From JAAFIP01 sp043769005 (lineage in GTDB: Bacteria; Pseudomonadota; Gammaproteobacteria; Burkholderiales; Burkholderiaceae_C): 22,393 nt of DNA. Shown here in pieces: positions 8,416-15,876 of the stretch (the stretch's first letter is position 1; every line of letters begins with the position of its first letter). Location of the stretch: contig JAYVJV010000036.1 in NCBI GenBank assembly GCA_043769005.1, positions 1 to 22,393 of the forward strand, written 5' to 3'. A program made the position numbers and the translations under genes. The notes below the pieces were generated by a model, which worked only from the letters and a program-made list of their open reading frames with translations, did not search any database and was not told where the DNA came from.

Positions 8416-10287
8416 ATGCTGTCCTTACCACCTGTCTTGCGTACCTCGTGGATGTCACTGGCGGGTGTGGCATTCGCCTGGGCGCTCAGCAGCCTTACCG
8501 CATGGGCGCAGACAGCAGGCACACCAGGCAATGAGGTCACCGCCCGATACGACTACCAACCCCACCCCAGCCAGCAAGGTGTTGGCAACCTAACCTTGGA
8601 GTTGCGTGACGCGGTGACACAGCAGCCTTTGGACTACACCGGTAAGCGCCTGGCCGCTTGGCTGCAAAAGAGCCCCAAAACGCTGCCTGATTCTGAGGTG
8701 GGGTGCAGCGACAAAGTGCGCGCACTTGCCTCGCAGGGCATTGGGCGGCGGGCAGCGGTGGACTTTAATACCTACAGTCTGGTCACCGTCAACACCGATC
8801 GCACGGTGGCGTTTATCAACCCATTTTTGCGGATGAACAACGCCAAGCTGGAAGGCATAGTGACGCTTCCCAGCGATGCTACAGCGCTACTGCACCATCC
8901 GCAAGCGCGGGAAATGTGGATTGCCATGCACCACAGCGATGCCGTTGCCGTAGTAGATACCGACACCCGCAGCATCAAACGCACACTGGCGTTTGCACCC
9001 GGCTCTGGCCCACAGGCGCTGGCGTTGAGCGCTGGCTCGGTATGGATAAGTTTTGCCGGGCGTAGCCAATGGCTGCGCTTTGACAACAGCGACAGTGGCC
9101 AGCCCGCAGCCAGTATTGCTGCCACTGCAGGCGTGCAACTGGTAAGCCATCCCAGCTCCACCGTCATCTTGGGCTTGGGCGCGGACGGTGTGACCTTGTT
9201 AGACAACACCAAACAGGAGGCGCGCAGCCTCAAATTGCCCGGCGCAGCCACTGCCGCAACGTGGAGTGATTTAGCACAGCGCTGGCTGGTGGCCGGTAGA
9301 GGTAAAAAACTCTACCTCGTAGATGGGCAGCGCGCCACCATCACCCAAGAATTGACTTTGCAGGGCGATGCCACGCGCTTGATCACTTTCGATGGCGGTC
9401 GCTTTGCCGTAGCCTTAGTCGCATCAAACGACACCGCCTCCGTCATTGATATGGCCAGCGCCCAAGTGGTGCAAACCGTGCCGGTTACAGCGCAGGCCAC
9501 AGAGCTTGCGCTGAGCGCCAGCTACATTTACGTGCACAGTGGAGCGCTGGGGCAAGCCACATTGTTGTCGTTGCCCGATGCACGCAACGGCAAGGCAAAG
9601 TCGGTGAACATATCCGTAGGCACTGCGGGCCAAAACACAGAAAGGGCGCAAGCACCTGCTGGCTTGACCGCCAACACACCTGACAATCTTGGCATGCTGA
9701 TAGCCAGCCCGCGCGATGGGCAGGTATTTCAATATGCCGAAGGCATGATGGCACTTATTGGCAGCTTCTCTAACTACAAACGCAGCGCTATCGGCTTGGT
9801 GTTGCTGAACAACGGGTTTGAATCCTTAGGTGCAGGGCGCTACAGAACCACGCTGCGCCACACCCAGGGCGGGCCCTATGAGTTGATCCTGAGCGGTGTT
9901 CAACCGCGCTTTGCCAGTTGCAACGCCATAGCCTTGCCAGAGGTGTACGATGCCAAACGCGAGGCGCTGGCAGCACAGCCCCAAGCCACGCTGCTCAAGG
10001 TAGCCAATGCGCTGAGTGGCGACACTATCACCGTCGATGTGCGGCTGGACGACAAGACCCACAAGACACCGGTCGGTGCCGTGCGTGACTTGGTACTGCT
10101 GGCCTTTGACAAGCGCAGTGGCTGGCAACGGCGCGTTACCTTGGTAGAAAAATCACCTGGTTTTTACAGTGCGGTGCTGCCTATCGCTGGCGCAGCAGCC
10201 CGGTTTGACCTGCTGGTATCCAGTGCTACACAAGACATGCCTTTTGGCGCGGGTTTTATTGGTGCCTACGAGGTACAAAAACCATGA
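8416..10287 (+). CDS. Exported YVTN/cytochrome-d1-like beta-propeller protein
   Basis: The 623-aa protein starts 2 nt after the upstream stop. Residues 1-31 are a signal peptide ending TAWA before QTAG. Residues of about 90-420 show repeated propeller blades of the YVTN/YncE/cytochrome-d1 type, for example DAVAVVDTDTRSIKRTL, GVTLLDN, KLYLVDGQRATITQ and TASVIDMASAQVVQTV. After about 430 comes a second part with AEGMMALIGSFSNYKR and a final immunoglobulin-like region with GWQRRVTLVEKSPGFYSAVL. There is no CXXCH motif, so it is not a heme c protein, and no sign of bound d1 heme can be read. In this operon it could dock the oxidase to the cytochrome, or bind a substrate. It overlaps the next gene by 4 nt (ATGA), indicating translational coupling. 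The propeller call is good; the role is inferred. Confidence 0.8.
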   Translation: MLSLPPVLRTSWMSLAGVAFAWALSSLTAWAQTAGTPGNEVTARYDYQPHPSQQGVGNLTLELRDAVTQQPLDYTGKRLAAWLQKSPKTLPDSEVGCSDKVRALASQGIGRRAAVDFNTYSLVTVNTDRTVAFINPFLRMNNAKLEGIVTLPSDATALLHHPQAREMWIAMHHSDAVAVVDTDTRSIKRTLAFAPGSGPQALALSAGSVWISFAGRSQWLRFDNSDSGQPAASIAATAGVQLVSHPSSTVILGLGADGVTLLDNTKQEARSLKLPGAATAATWSDLAQRWLVAGRGKKLYLVDGQRATITQELTLQGDATRLITFDGGRFAVALVASNDTASVIDMASAQVVQTVPVTAQATELALSASYIYVHSGALGQATLLSLPDARNGKAKSVNISVGTAGQNTERAQAPAGLTANTPDNLGMLIASPRDGQVFQYAEGMMALIGSFSNYKRSAIGLVLLNNGFESLGAGRYRTTLRHTQGGPYELILSGVQPRFASCNAIALPEVYDAKREALAAQPQATLLKVANALSGDTITVDVRLDDKTHKTPVGAVRDLVLLAFDKRSGWQRRVTLVEKSPGFYSAVLPIAGAAARFDLLVSSATQDMPFGAGFIGAYEVQKP

Positions 10288-10835
10288 AGCGACGCAGCTT
10301 TCTCGCCGCCAGCGCCTGTGCTGTCATCTCGGCACAAGCCCAGCCCAAAGCGCCAGTAGTGCCCGACGTGAGCCTGCTGGACGAGCAGGGTCGCAGTGTT
10401 CGGCTGCGCAGCTTGCTGGTGGACCGCACGGTGGCTATCAATTTCATCTACACCGGTTGCAGTAGTTTTTGCCCTCCGCAAACGGCAGTGTTTCGCGCAG
10501 CGCAAGAACGCTTTGGCGAGCTGGGTAAGGCAGCGCATGCGCCATTGCTGTTGTCCTTGTCGATTGACCCTTTAAACGACAGCCCTAAGGCACTGGCGCA
10601 GTATGCAGCGCGCTTTGAAGCCAAGCTAGGCTTGGCACAGGGCTGGATGATGCTCACCGGCGACCCTGCTACGCTGGAGCGAACCACGCGCGCGTTTGGG
10701 GCCAGCAGCGTGCGGGTTGATGACCATCCGGTGCAGTTGTGGGTGGGCTGCGTACCCAAATCTCGCTGGTTCAGCACCACGGGTTTAGCCAGCACCGACG
10801 ATGTGCTGCGGCTGATGAAGGCAGCCGCAGCATGA
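10284..10835 (+). CDS. Sco1/SenC-family copper-binding thiol protein
   Basis: The 183-aa product has a short signal peptide (MKRRSFLAASACAVISAQA, with a twin-arginine-like KRRSF start) and a thioredoxin-like fold. It carries the Sco copper motif C59-S-S-F-C63-P and the conserved distal histidine H148 in DDHPVQLW, so all three known Cu ligands are present. Sco proteins deliver copper to the CuA site of cytochrome oxidase or act as thiol reductases on copper-site cysteines. No cytochrome oxidase gene is nearby; the only copper enzyme here is the giant multicopper oxidase, so metallation or redox maintenance of that enzyme is the likely job. It overlaps both neighbours by 4 nt (ATGA at 10284 and 10832). 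Confidence 0.9.
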   Translation: MKRRSFLAASACAVISAQAQPKAPVVPDVSLLDEQGRSVRLRSLLVDRTVAINFIYTGCSSFCPPQTAVFRAAQERFGELGKAAHAPLLLSLSIDPLNDSPKALAQYAARFEAKLGLAQGWMMLTGDPATLERTTRAFGASSVRVDDHPVQLWVGCVPKSRWFSTTGLASTDDVLRLMKAAAA

Positions 10836-12181
10836 AAACTGCCCCTCTCTTGGTCTGGCTATTTGTCTGCGGCGTTACCGTAACTGGTAGCGCGTGGGGC
10901 CAGACAACGGCTTGGCTTGTAGAGCAAGGCCGGGCACTTTACTTTGGCACTCAAAAATTCTCCAAAGCACCACAGATTGCAGGTGCAAGCCTGCCTGTGG
11001 GTGCCAGTGCCTGCGTCAATTGCCACGGCGCTTTAGGCGCAGGTGTACGCGAGAGCGTGCAGGCAGCACCCGACATCACACTGCGCGCGGCTGCCGATTC
11101 AAATAGGTGGATTGTTGCCGCCATGCAAGGCAAGACGCTGGAGGGTAGGCCTTTGAACACATCCATGCCGCGCTACCTGCTAAGCCCCGAAGAGCAGGCT
11201 GCGCTGGCAGCTTTTGCACCGCTTTTAGGCAGCGCAGCAGATACCGTGCGCGGCGTCAGTGCCAACGAAGTTTTGTTGGGCGTTTACATGCCTGTCAACA
11301 CCAATGTGCAGGCTACTGCGCAAATTTACGCGGGTGTCAGTGCGGCTTTTGCAAGAGCAAATGCGCAAGGTGGCGTGCATGGCCGCAAACTCCGCGCCAT
11401 TGCAGTGCGCAGCCCAGAGCAAGCGCAGTCTGTCTTTGCGTTGGTAGGCAGCCTGCACCAAGACAATGCTATGGAAGAGTCTTTGGTTGCCTATCGCCTG
11501 CCCAGTATGGCGGCACTCACGCTGTCCATGCACAGTGTGAAGGCATCTGGCTGGACAGCGCCGTTACTGCCGTCGCTGCACGAACAAGCACAGTTGATGC
11601 TGCGCATGCTGCATGCAAAATCTGTCGATATGGACTGCGTGCCATGGTTGGTCGATACTTTGCAATTAGTGAATGCACAAGACCCCCCATTAGGCGCTGT
11701 GCAACTCTTGACCAGCATCGAAGCTGCAACGTCCGCAACTCGGCCCGCGCGTTTATGCCTTGGCCTCGTGGCTACGCAGGCCAGCAGCACAAAGCTGCTA
11801 CAGGCTTTGACGGATGGCGATCAACAGCTTACATTGCTCATCAGCCTTGCTGCTTTAGGCAACACCTCTACGCGCGCAAACCCCGCATTGCATTTGCAAG
11901 TCTTGCCTGCCCCCTTCGCTGTTGCCACACACGCAGACACGGCGGGCCACGGTATGTGGACCAGCTTAGGGGAAGCAGCCGGTAACGCCGTAGCCGAGGC
12001 GTTGGCACGCAGTGGCAGCAGACTGCAACCCGAGATCGCACTGGCCAGACTCAGAGAGTTGTCGGGATTTGCTCCGCTCGAAGAAGCGCCGCTGGCATGG
12101 AGCCGAACCCGCGCGCACGGATGGCAGCCCACCATTTGGACTGTGCCAGCCGATCTTGCTGGCCTTCGCCAATCACCATGA
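10832..12181 (+). CDS. Exported cytochrome c fused to a periplasmic-binding-protein-like domain
   Basis: The start at 10832 (ATGA overlap with the Sco gene) gives 449 aa and a clean signal peptide (MKTAPLLVWLFVCGV, cleavage near SAWG-QTT). The in-frame upstream ATG at 10739 would bury it, so it is rejected. Residues 25-130 are a class I cytochrome c domain with C61-V-N-C64-H65 and a candidate axial M112 in SMPRYLLSPEEQAAL. From about residue 145 the chain resembles type-1 periplasmic binding proteins of the branched-chain amino-acid receptor kind: VLLGVYMPVN at the first strand, then AARANAQGGVHGRKLRAIAV-like residues, and a tail with RLRELSGF and QPTIWTV. The fusion suggests an electron-transfer protein that also binds a small ligand or partner. 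It likely acts as redox partner of the oxidase. Confidence 0.82.
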   Translation: MKTAPLLVWLFVCGVTVTGSAWGQTTAWLVEQGRALYFGTQKFSKAPQIAGASLPVGASACVNCHGALGAGVRESVQAAPDITLRAAADSNRWIVAAMQGKTLEGRPLNTSMPRYLLSPEEQAALAAFAPLLGSAADTVRGVSANEVLLGVYMPVNTNVQATAQIYAGVSAAFARANAQGGVHGRKLRAIAVRSPEQAQSVFALVGSLHQDNAMEESLVAYRLPSMAALTLSMHSVKASGWTAPLLPSLHEQAQLMLRMLHAKSVDMDCVPWLVDTLQLVNAQDPPLGAVQLLTSIEAATSATRPARLCLGLVATQASSTKLLQALTDGDQQLTLLISLAALGNTSTRANPALHLQVLPAPFAVATHADTAGHGMWTSLGEAAGNAVAEALARSGSRLQPEIALARLRELSGFAPLEEAPLAWSRTRAHGWQPTIWTVPADLAGLRQSP

Positions 12182-12198
12182 TTACCGGGAGAACACAC

Positions 12199-13875
12199 AT
12201 GAACACGAGCAGTTTCAATTTGCGCAAGCACCATTGGGCCCGCATGGCGTTGGTGTTGACCCTGGCATTCGGCACGCTCACAGGCCACGCCCAGCCAGTA
12301 AGCCCACCAGCCGGTTTTTCGTTGGTGGGTCACATTGAAAAGTTCACGCTGACAACACCCGGGGTCATCACTTCGAGTGCTGTGGTGACCGTGCGCGGCA
12401 TCGACGTCATCTTGCCAAGCAATCTCGTCATCACCCTGCCCGGCGGCTACCTCACGGCAGAGCAATTGTTTCGCGGCAGAAACTTTAAAACACCTGAGAC
12501 ACCGCTTCGTACCGGGCTGGCACTGACCGAAATGACAGAGGCAGATTTCGCTTGTCCTGCCGCCTTGGCTGCCGCTGGCAAAAAATGCCCACTGCCGCCC
12601 GGTGAAATTGAACTGGCGGGAAATATCGTACCGGTCGGGGCGGCGCAGCAGTACGTCGCTGGCACAGCGGCTATCTCCCAAGGTGCGTTGCATACGGGCG
12701 GTGGTTTTATCCGCAGCATTGACACTGCCAGTGGCTTCTTTACGCTAGGGGCCGATGTGGGTACTGCGCCCACCGCGCGTTTGCGCCTGAATGATCCAGA
12801 GGGCATTTATGGCCCCAGGCCACCCGCATCTAAACCGCTGCTGCTTGATATGCGTTTCTCACTAGACCCTGGTAACGCACCTGTGCATGCGATGACCGGG
12901 TTCCCCGTATGCTTGCCAGACAGTGCGCGGCCAGCAGTATGCCCTGCCAATAACCGCCCCGCTCCCAACGCGCCTAACTATCGGCGCTTTACCTGCGGTC
13001 CCAGCCCCGTGGGTGTCAACGAGCCAGTGCACGCAGACTGCGATCCTAGGTTGCCAGTTCCGTTGCGCGTTGGCGATTATGTAAATTACGCTGGCATGCT
13101 GGACAAGGACAGGGATGATCAGAGATACTTTATTTCAGTGCATGGATTGGAGGCCCAATTGGGTATTTACACCTCGCCGGGCCTGGATCCCGCCTATGTT
13201 TTCATTGAAGAAGCACTGCAAGGCACCTTGGGTGCACGCTGGCCACTGGATGCCGGTACGCAAATCCCTCAGGAAGCAACCTCTGCTTTTAAACTGATAG
13301 GGTTCACTAGTGATCCATCGCGCACCATCAGCGTTGAGATTTTTGACGATGATACCCACGTGAACTCCTTGAACCCCACTCTGGCCCCGACCCGTTTGGC
13401 GACCAAAATTGTGCCCACCAATTTGGCGCAACTGGGTCGTTTCAAGATGATGTGGGCCGCCAAAGAAGATGCTCGCGTAGTGCGACGCAATGTGCGGGTC
13501 AAACTATCTGATGCAACGGCAGGGCCTGCCACCCCGTCACTGGCCCCTGGCAGTGCATCTCACAAGCGCCCGCCTGCGCAACTACCTGCGGGGGCAAGCC
13601 AGCGCGGCGGCTACGCCTACGGACAATATGAGGCTCCGATCAGCGAATACATTTCTCCCGAAATTACCCGCTTTGGCGTGAAGGGCTGGCCGGTTCCTGT
13701 GAATTTTGAGGACTTTTGCTTTCTAAAATTAACCAATATTGTAGGTACGCAAGAACCCATTGATGCCACGAACTACCGCGCCGTGACGGTTGCTCCCATC
13801 ACCCCTTCCCCGGCTGCCCGCCCGCGCTCACAGTTGCGGGCAGACGGTTCACGCGTATGCGGTGAAACCAACTAA
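12199..13875 (+). CDS. Unknown exported 558-aa protein, last gene of the oxidase operon
   Basis: The ATG at 12199 is preceded by GGGAGA (12187-12192) and gives a signal peptide (MNTSSFNLRKHHWARMALVL..., cleavage near GHA-QPV). An earlier in-frame ATG at 12097 lies within the upstream gene and would hide the signal, so it is rejected. I do not recognise the family. The mature part (about 525 aa) is rich in short beta-like stretches: VVTVRGIDVILPSNLVITLP, GGFIRSIDTASGFFTLGADV, RVGDYVNYAGML, and an acidic EIFDDDTHVNS. It has several Cys, including two before and after the VNEPVHADC segment, suggesting disulfides, and a Pro/Ala/Ser-rich spacer at about residues 430-475. It could be a secreted structural, calcium-binding or substrate-binding partner of the oxidase. 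It ends convergently against the broken rhuM gene, sharing 4 bp. Confidence 0.8.
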   Translation: MNTSSFNLRKHHWARMALVLTLAFGTLTGHAQPVSPPAGFSLVGHIEKFTLTTPGVITSSAVVTVRGIDVILPSNLVITLPGGYLTAEQLFRGRNFKTPETPLRTGLALTEMTEADFACPAALAAAGKKCPLPPGEIELAGNIVPVGAAQQYVAGTAAISQGALHTGGGFIRSIDTASGFFTLGADVGTAPTARLRLNDPEGIYGPRPPASKPLLLDMRFSLDPGNAPVHAMTGFPVCLPDSARPAVCPANNRPAPNAPNYRRFTCGPSPVGVNEPVHADCDPRLPVPLRVGDYVNYAGMLDKDRDDQRYFISVHGLEAQLGIYTSPGLDPAYVFIEEALQGTLGARWPLDAGTQIPQEATSAFKLIGFTSDPSRTISVEIFDDDTHVNSLNPTLAPTRLATKIVPTNLAQLGRFKMMWAAKEDARVVRRNVRVKLSDATAGPATPSLAPGSASHKRPPAQLPAGASQRGGYAYGQYEAPISEYISPEITRFGVKGWPVPVNFEDFCFLKLTNIVGTQEPIDATNYRAVTVAPITPSPAARPRSQLRADGSRVCGETN

Positions 13876-14729
13876 ACCGCAGACAGTAAAACCCCCACGC
13901 AGCACCTACCCAGCAATGGCTCCCCAGGGTAAGCCGAGACCAGCCGCTGCAGTTGCGCCATTTCGTCTGGGTTCAAATAATTTTTAGCCACTGATACATC
14001 AAACTTTTGGATTTTTCCGCTTGGTGCATCCTTCCATGTGGCTAGCCCCATGTGCGTTTGCTTCGCATCGGCTCGGTGGTAAACCACCTCAGCAGCGGTT
14101 TGCCCATGTATTGCCCAGTGCAGCTTGTTTTGCACGGTGGCAAAAAACCGTTACGTGGTTTGGGCGCTTACGTCGTAGTCAATCGACGTGACGTAGATGT
14201 CGGTGATTTTTTGATAAAACTTGCGTTCCGACAGGCGTATCTCGCGAATGCGCTGCAACTGCTCTTCAAAATACTGCTTGGTCAGGATGGAGCCGTCGTT
14301 TTTAAGACGCTCATCATCCATCGCAAAACCTTTGATGGTGAACGATTCAATAATGCCCGTGGCCCATTTGCGAAACTGTACCGCCCGCTCAGAGTTCACC
14401 TTGTAGCCCACGGCGATGGTGCCAGCCAAGCTGTAGTGTTGCGTGTTATAGCTTTTGCCGTCAGCGGCAGTTATCCGAAAATTTCGGATAACTGAACTTT
14501 CATCTAACTCATTGTCAAAAAACACTTTTTTGAGGTGGTAATTGACCGTTCTGACATCCACGTCGTACAGCGCAGCCAGCATCTTTTGGGTGAGCCAAAC
14601 GTTTGCATCAGCATAAAGCGCTTGCACGCCTTGGGCCGCGTCCATGCCGCCCGCCGCGATAAAGGTCAGATACTCCGCAGCGGATGATCGCAGCGCGAGT
14701 GGCGTTGCGCTTTTAGTCTTAGAGCCCAT
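13872..14729 (-). pseudogene. RhuM-family (Virulence_RhuM) gene, in-frame stop and truncated C-terminus
   Basis: From the ATG at 14729 the product reads as a RhuM protein: YADANVWLTQKMLAALYDVD, TVNYHLKKVFFDNELDESSV, RKWATGIIESFTIKGFAMDD, QLQRIREIRLSERKFYQKI. A TAA at 14151-14153 (- strand) stops it after 192 codons. The same frame then continues with RFFATVQNKLHWAIHGQTAA, EVVYHRADAKQTHMGLATWK and YLNPDEMAQLQRLVSAY, all conserved RhuM sequence, so one base change created the stop. Homology ends near 13930 and a short unrelated tail runs to the TAG at 13872; intact members are about 330 aa. RhuM was named from a Salmonella pathogenicity island and is common in mobile and defence islands; its biochemical role is uncertain. 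Two lesions imply loss of function, unless the 192-aa product still works. Confidence 0.87.
14468..14494. repeat. 27-bp near-perfect palindrome inside the rhuM remnant
   Basis: Left arm CAGTTATCCGAAA (14468-14480) and right arm TTTCGGATAACTG (14482-14494) are exact complements around a single A. It lies within the RhuM reading frame, over the codons for SSVIRNFRITAAD. It could form a long DNA or RNA hairpin, serve as a binding site, or result from constraint on this conserved protein segment. Confidence 0.7.
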
Positions 14730-14850
14730 GGATTGCGCCCTTTGGGTTGTCTATTGTTATGCGCGAGCGCACCTGCACGGATGCAAAGAGTTCAACACGT
14801 CGTCTCGTTGTCATGGCCATTGATCGGTAGTTTGGTGCGCTGTAAGTGCA

Positions 14851-14878
14851 ATTATACTGAACATAAATACAGTATCAA
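14851..14878 (-). promoter_or_regulatory. Sigma70-like promoter reading towards rhuM
   Basis: On the - strand TTGATA (14878-14873) is followed after 16 bp by TATAAT (14856-14851), a near-consensus -35/-10 pair. Transcription would start near 14844 and enter the rhuM remnant. The spacer coincides with a LexA-like box. Strength and use are inferred from consensus match only. Confidence 0.6.
14855..14874. promoter_or_regulatory. LexA-like SOS box
   Basis: TACTGAACATAAATACAGTA has both TACTG and CAGTA half-sites at the canonical 10-bp spacing, matching the CTG-N10-CAG SOS box used by gammaproteobacteria and many betaproteobacteria. It sits between and partly over the -35 and -10 hexamers of the - strand promoter, where LexA binding would block RNA polymerase. 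SOS control of the downstream transcript is inferred. Confidence 0.6.
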
Positions 14879-15067
14879 GGCGCTATGCACAACTAATGCA
14901 AGCCGCTATAGCCCAGTGCCCCCAGCGCACGGCCACCACCCAAAGCGCCATCTCCAGGCAAGAAGCCGCAGGCCAGCACGCGCTTTTCGTTAGCCATGCT
15001 TACAAAGCATGCGGCGGCTGCGCGCTGTGCATGGCAAGTAAATAGTGCCGCATCGGTCTGTAGCCCA

Positions 15068-15118
15068 ATAAAATATTGCGGTAGCAGCTATAAAATAAGT
15101 AGCTATTCTTATGCTTTT
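15068..15118. repeat. Short intergenic repeat-like segment (Comamonadaceae type)
   Basis: The segment containing GCAGCTATAAAATAAGTAG and CTATTCTTATGC resembles the A+T-rich 'tagctat...aaaat' elements scattered between genes in Comamonadaceae genomes. Only one partial copy is seen here, so the call depends on memory of the family and is tentative. Confidence 0.35.
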
Positions 15119-15435
15119 AACTGGATAAAAGTGATCTCTTGCAACGTGGCCAAGGTGCCGAGCAGTTTGCCCACCAACGGCAAAAAACTCTCCAGCTTAT
15201 TGTTAGGCGCAATCAGCACCACGACCGACATGGGCAGTTGGCTAGCGCTTTGCTGGTACTGCACATTGCGGTCGCCCGTAATCAGCACATCAAACTCACC
15301 AGCCGAAGCGGCCAGCACTTTGCCGTTGACCAAGCCGCTCCAGCCCGTGAGCTGCACCGTGCGCACAAAGTGGCCAGGCAGTGCAAAACTTAAGCTTTCT
15401 CGGTATCGACTCGTCCTCGACCAGTTTCAGCAGCC
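15109..15435 (-). pseudogene. DUF5615 PIN-like toxin gene, frameshifted
   Basis: The - strand frame below 15366 codes for VRTVQLTGWSGLVNGKVLAA, EFDVLITGDRNVQYQQ and SVVVLIAPNNKLESFLPLVG, which match small DUF5615 PIN-like proteins, often the toxin half of a toxin-antitoxin pair. The N-terminal strand with the conserved acidic residue, EDESIPRKLKF, lies in the next frame just upstream. The two join if one base is removed from the TTTT run at 15385-15388 on the - strand, giving PRKLKF-ALPGHFVRTVQL. Family members are about 110 aa. No start codon fits the first frame well, and no partner antitoxin (such as a DUF433 protein) is visible. A sequencing error in the T run would make the gene less damaged, but the absent start still argues for decay. 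Confidence 0.65.
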
Positions 15436-15639
15436 GTCCATTTTCTTTCTGATGCTGCCCCTGACCCATCCCGACGATCAGTCCGCCCGCGATGCCAAGC
15501 GCCACACCTACGGTGGCAATTACGTCCACACTTTCCGTAATGACCTGACGGTGTATGGCGGAGCCTTCGGCGGTAGCGAGCGGGTGGTGCGCCAAGACCT
15601 GCCCCACCTGGGTCACTGCTTCATAGGACTGCGCTTTGG

Positions 15640-15789
15640 CTAGCCTTGGCCGTTGGCAATCACTAGAACAGAATCGTTGTGCGGGAACTCGGCAATATCT
15701 GTGAAACTCGTGATCCCTGGTTGGAAATTTCCCACCCACGGTTGACCGTGATTTGGTGTGAACTCAACAACATAGCCTTCGCGGTGCAT
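15640..15789 (-). pseudogene. Truncated unknown ORF, N-terminal fragment
   Basis: A 49-aa frame starting at ATG 15789 (an upstream in-frame ATG is at 15876) reads MHREGYVVEFTPNHGQPWVG, then NFQPGITSFTDIAEFPHNDS and ends VLVIANGQG at a TAG. The pattern 'WVGNFqpG.t....v..hp....vlViagGQ.Y' seems familiar from larger uncharacterised proteins in which it is only the N-terminal part, so this looks like the head of a cut-off gene. I cannot name the family or trace the missing part downstream. It could instead be a chance ORF. Confidence 0.4.
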
Positions 15790-15876
15790 GCCTTGGCCCG
15801 TCGCGCTGTATTGGCGCGGACGTTCTCCCTCTCCAGGCAATCCGGGCAACGCTCTACAGAGAAAGAGCGTTTTCAT

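Larger units (their letters stand above)
14730..15108. other. Intergenic region between rhuM and the DUF5615 remnant
   Basis: No supported gene in about 380 bases. It carries a - strand promoter overlapped by a LexA-like box (14851-14878) that would read towards rhuM with a leader of roughly 115 nt, and a short repeat-like segment around 15068-15118. A 34-codon - strand ORF (from 14997, starting MANEKRVLACGFLPGDG) is present but has nothing else to support it. Confidence 0.5.

Noticed and set aside
14996..15643. 215-aa + strand ORF
   Set aside because: It runs antisense to the DUF5615 remnant, whose - strand reading has clear family sequence; the + strand reading has no recognised domain.
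15296..15739. 147-aa - strand ORF with a hydrophobic stretch
   Set aside because: Only its last part (the DUF5615 N-terminus) is recognisable; the rest is of unknown origin and may be chance, so it is not called as a gene.
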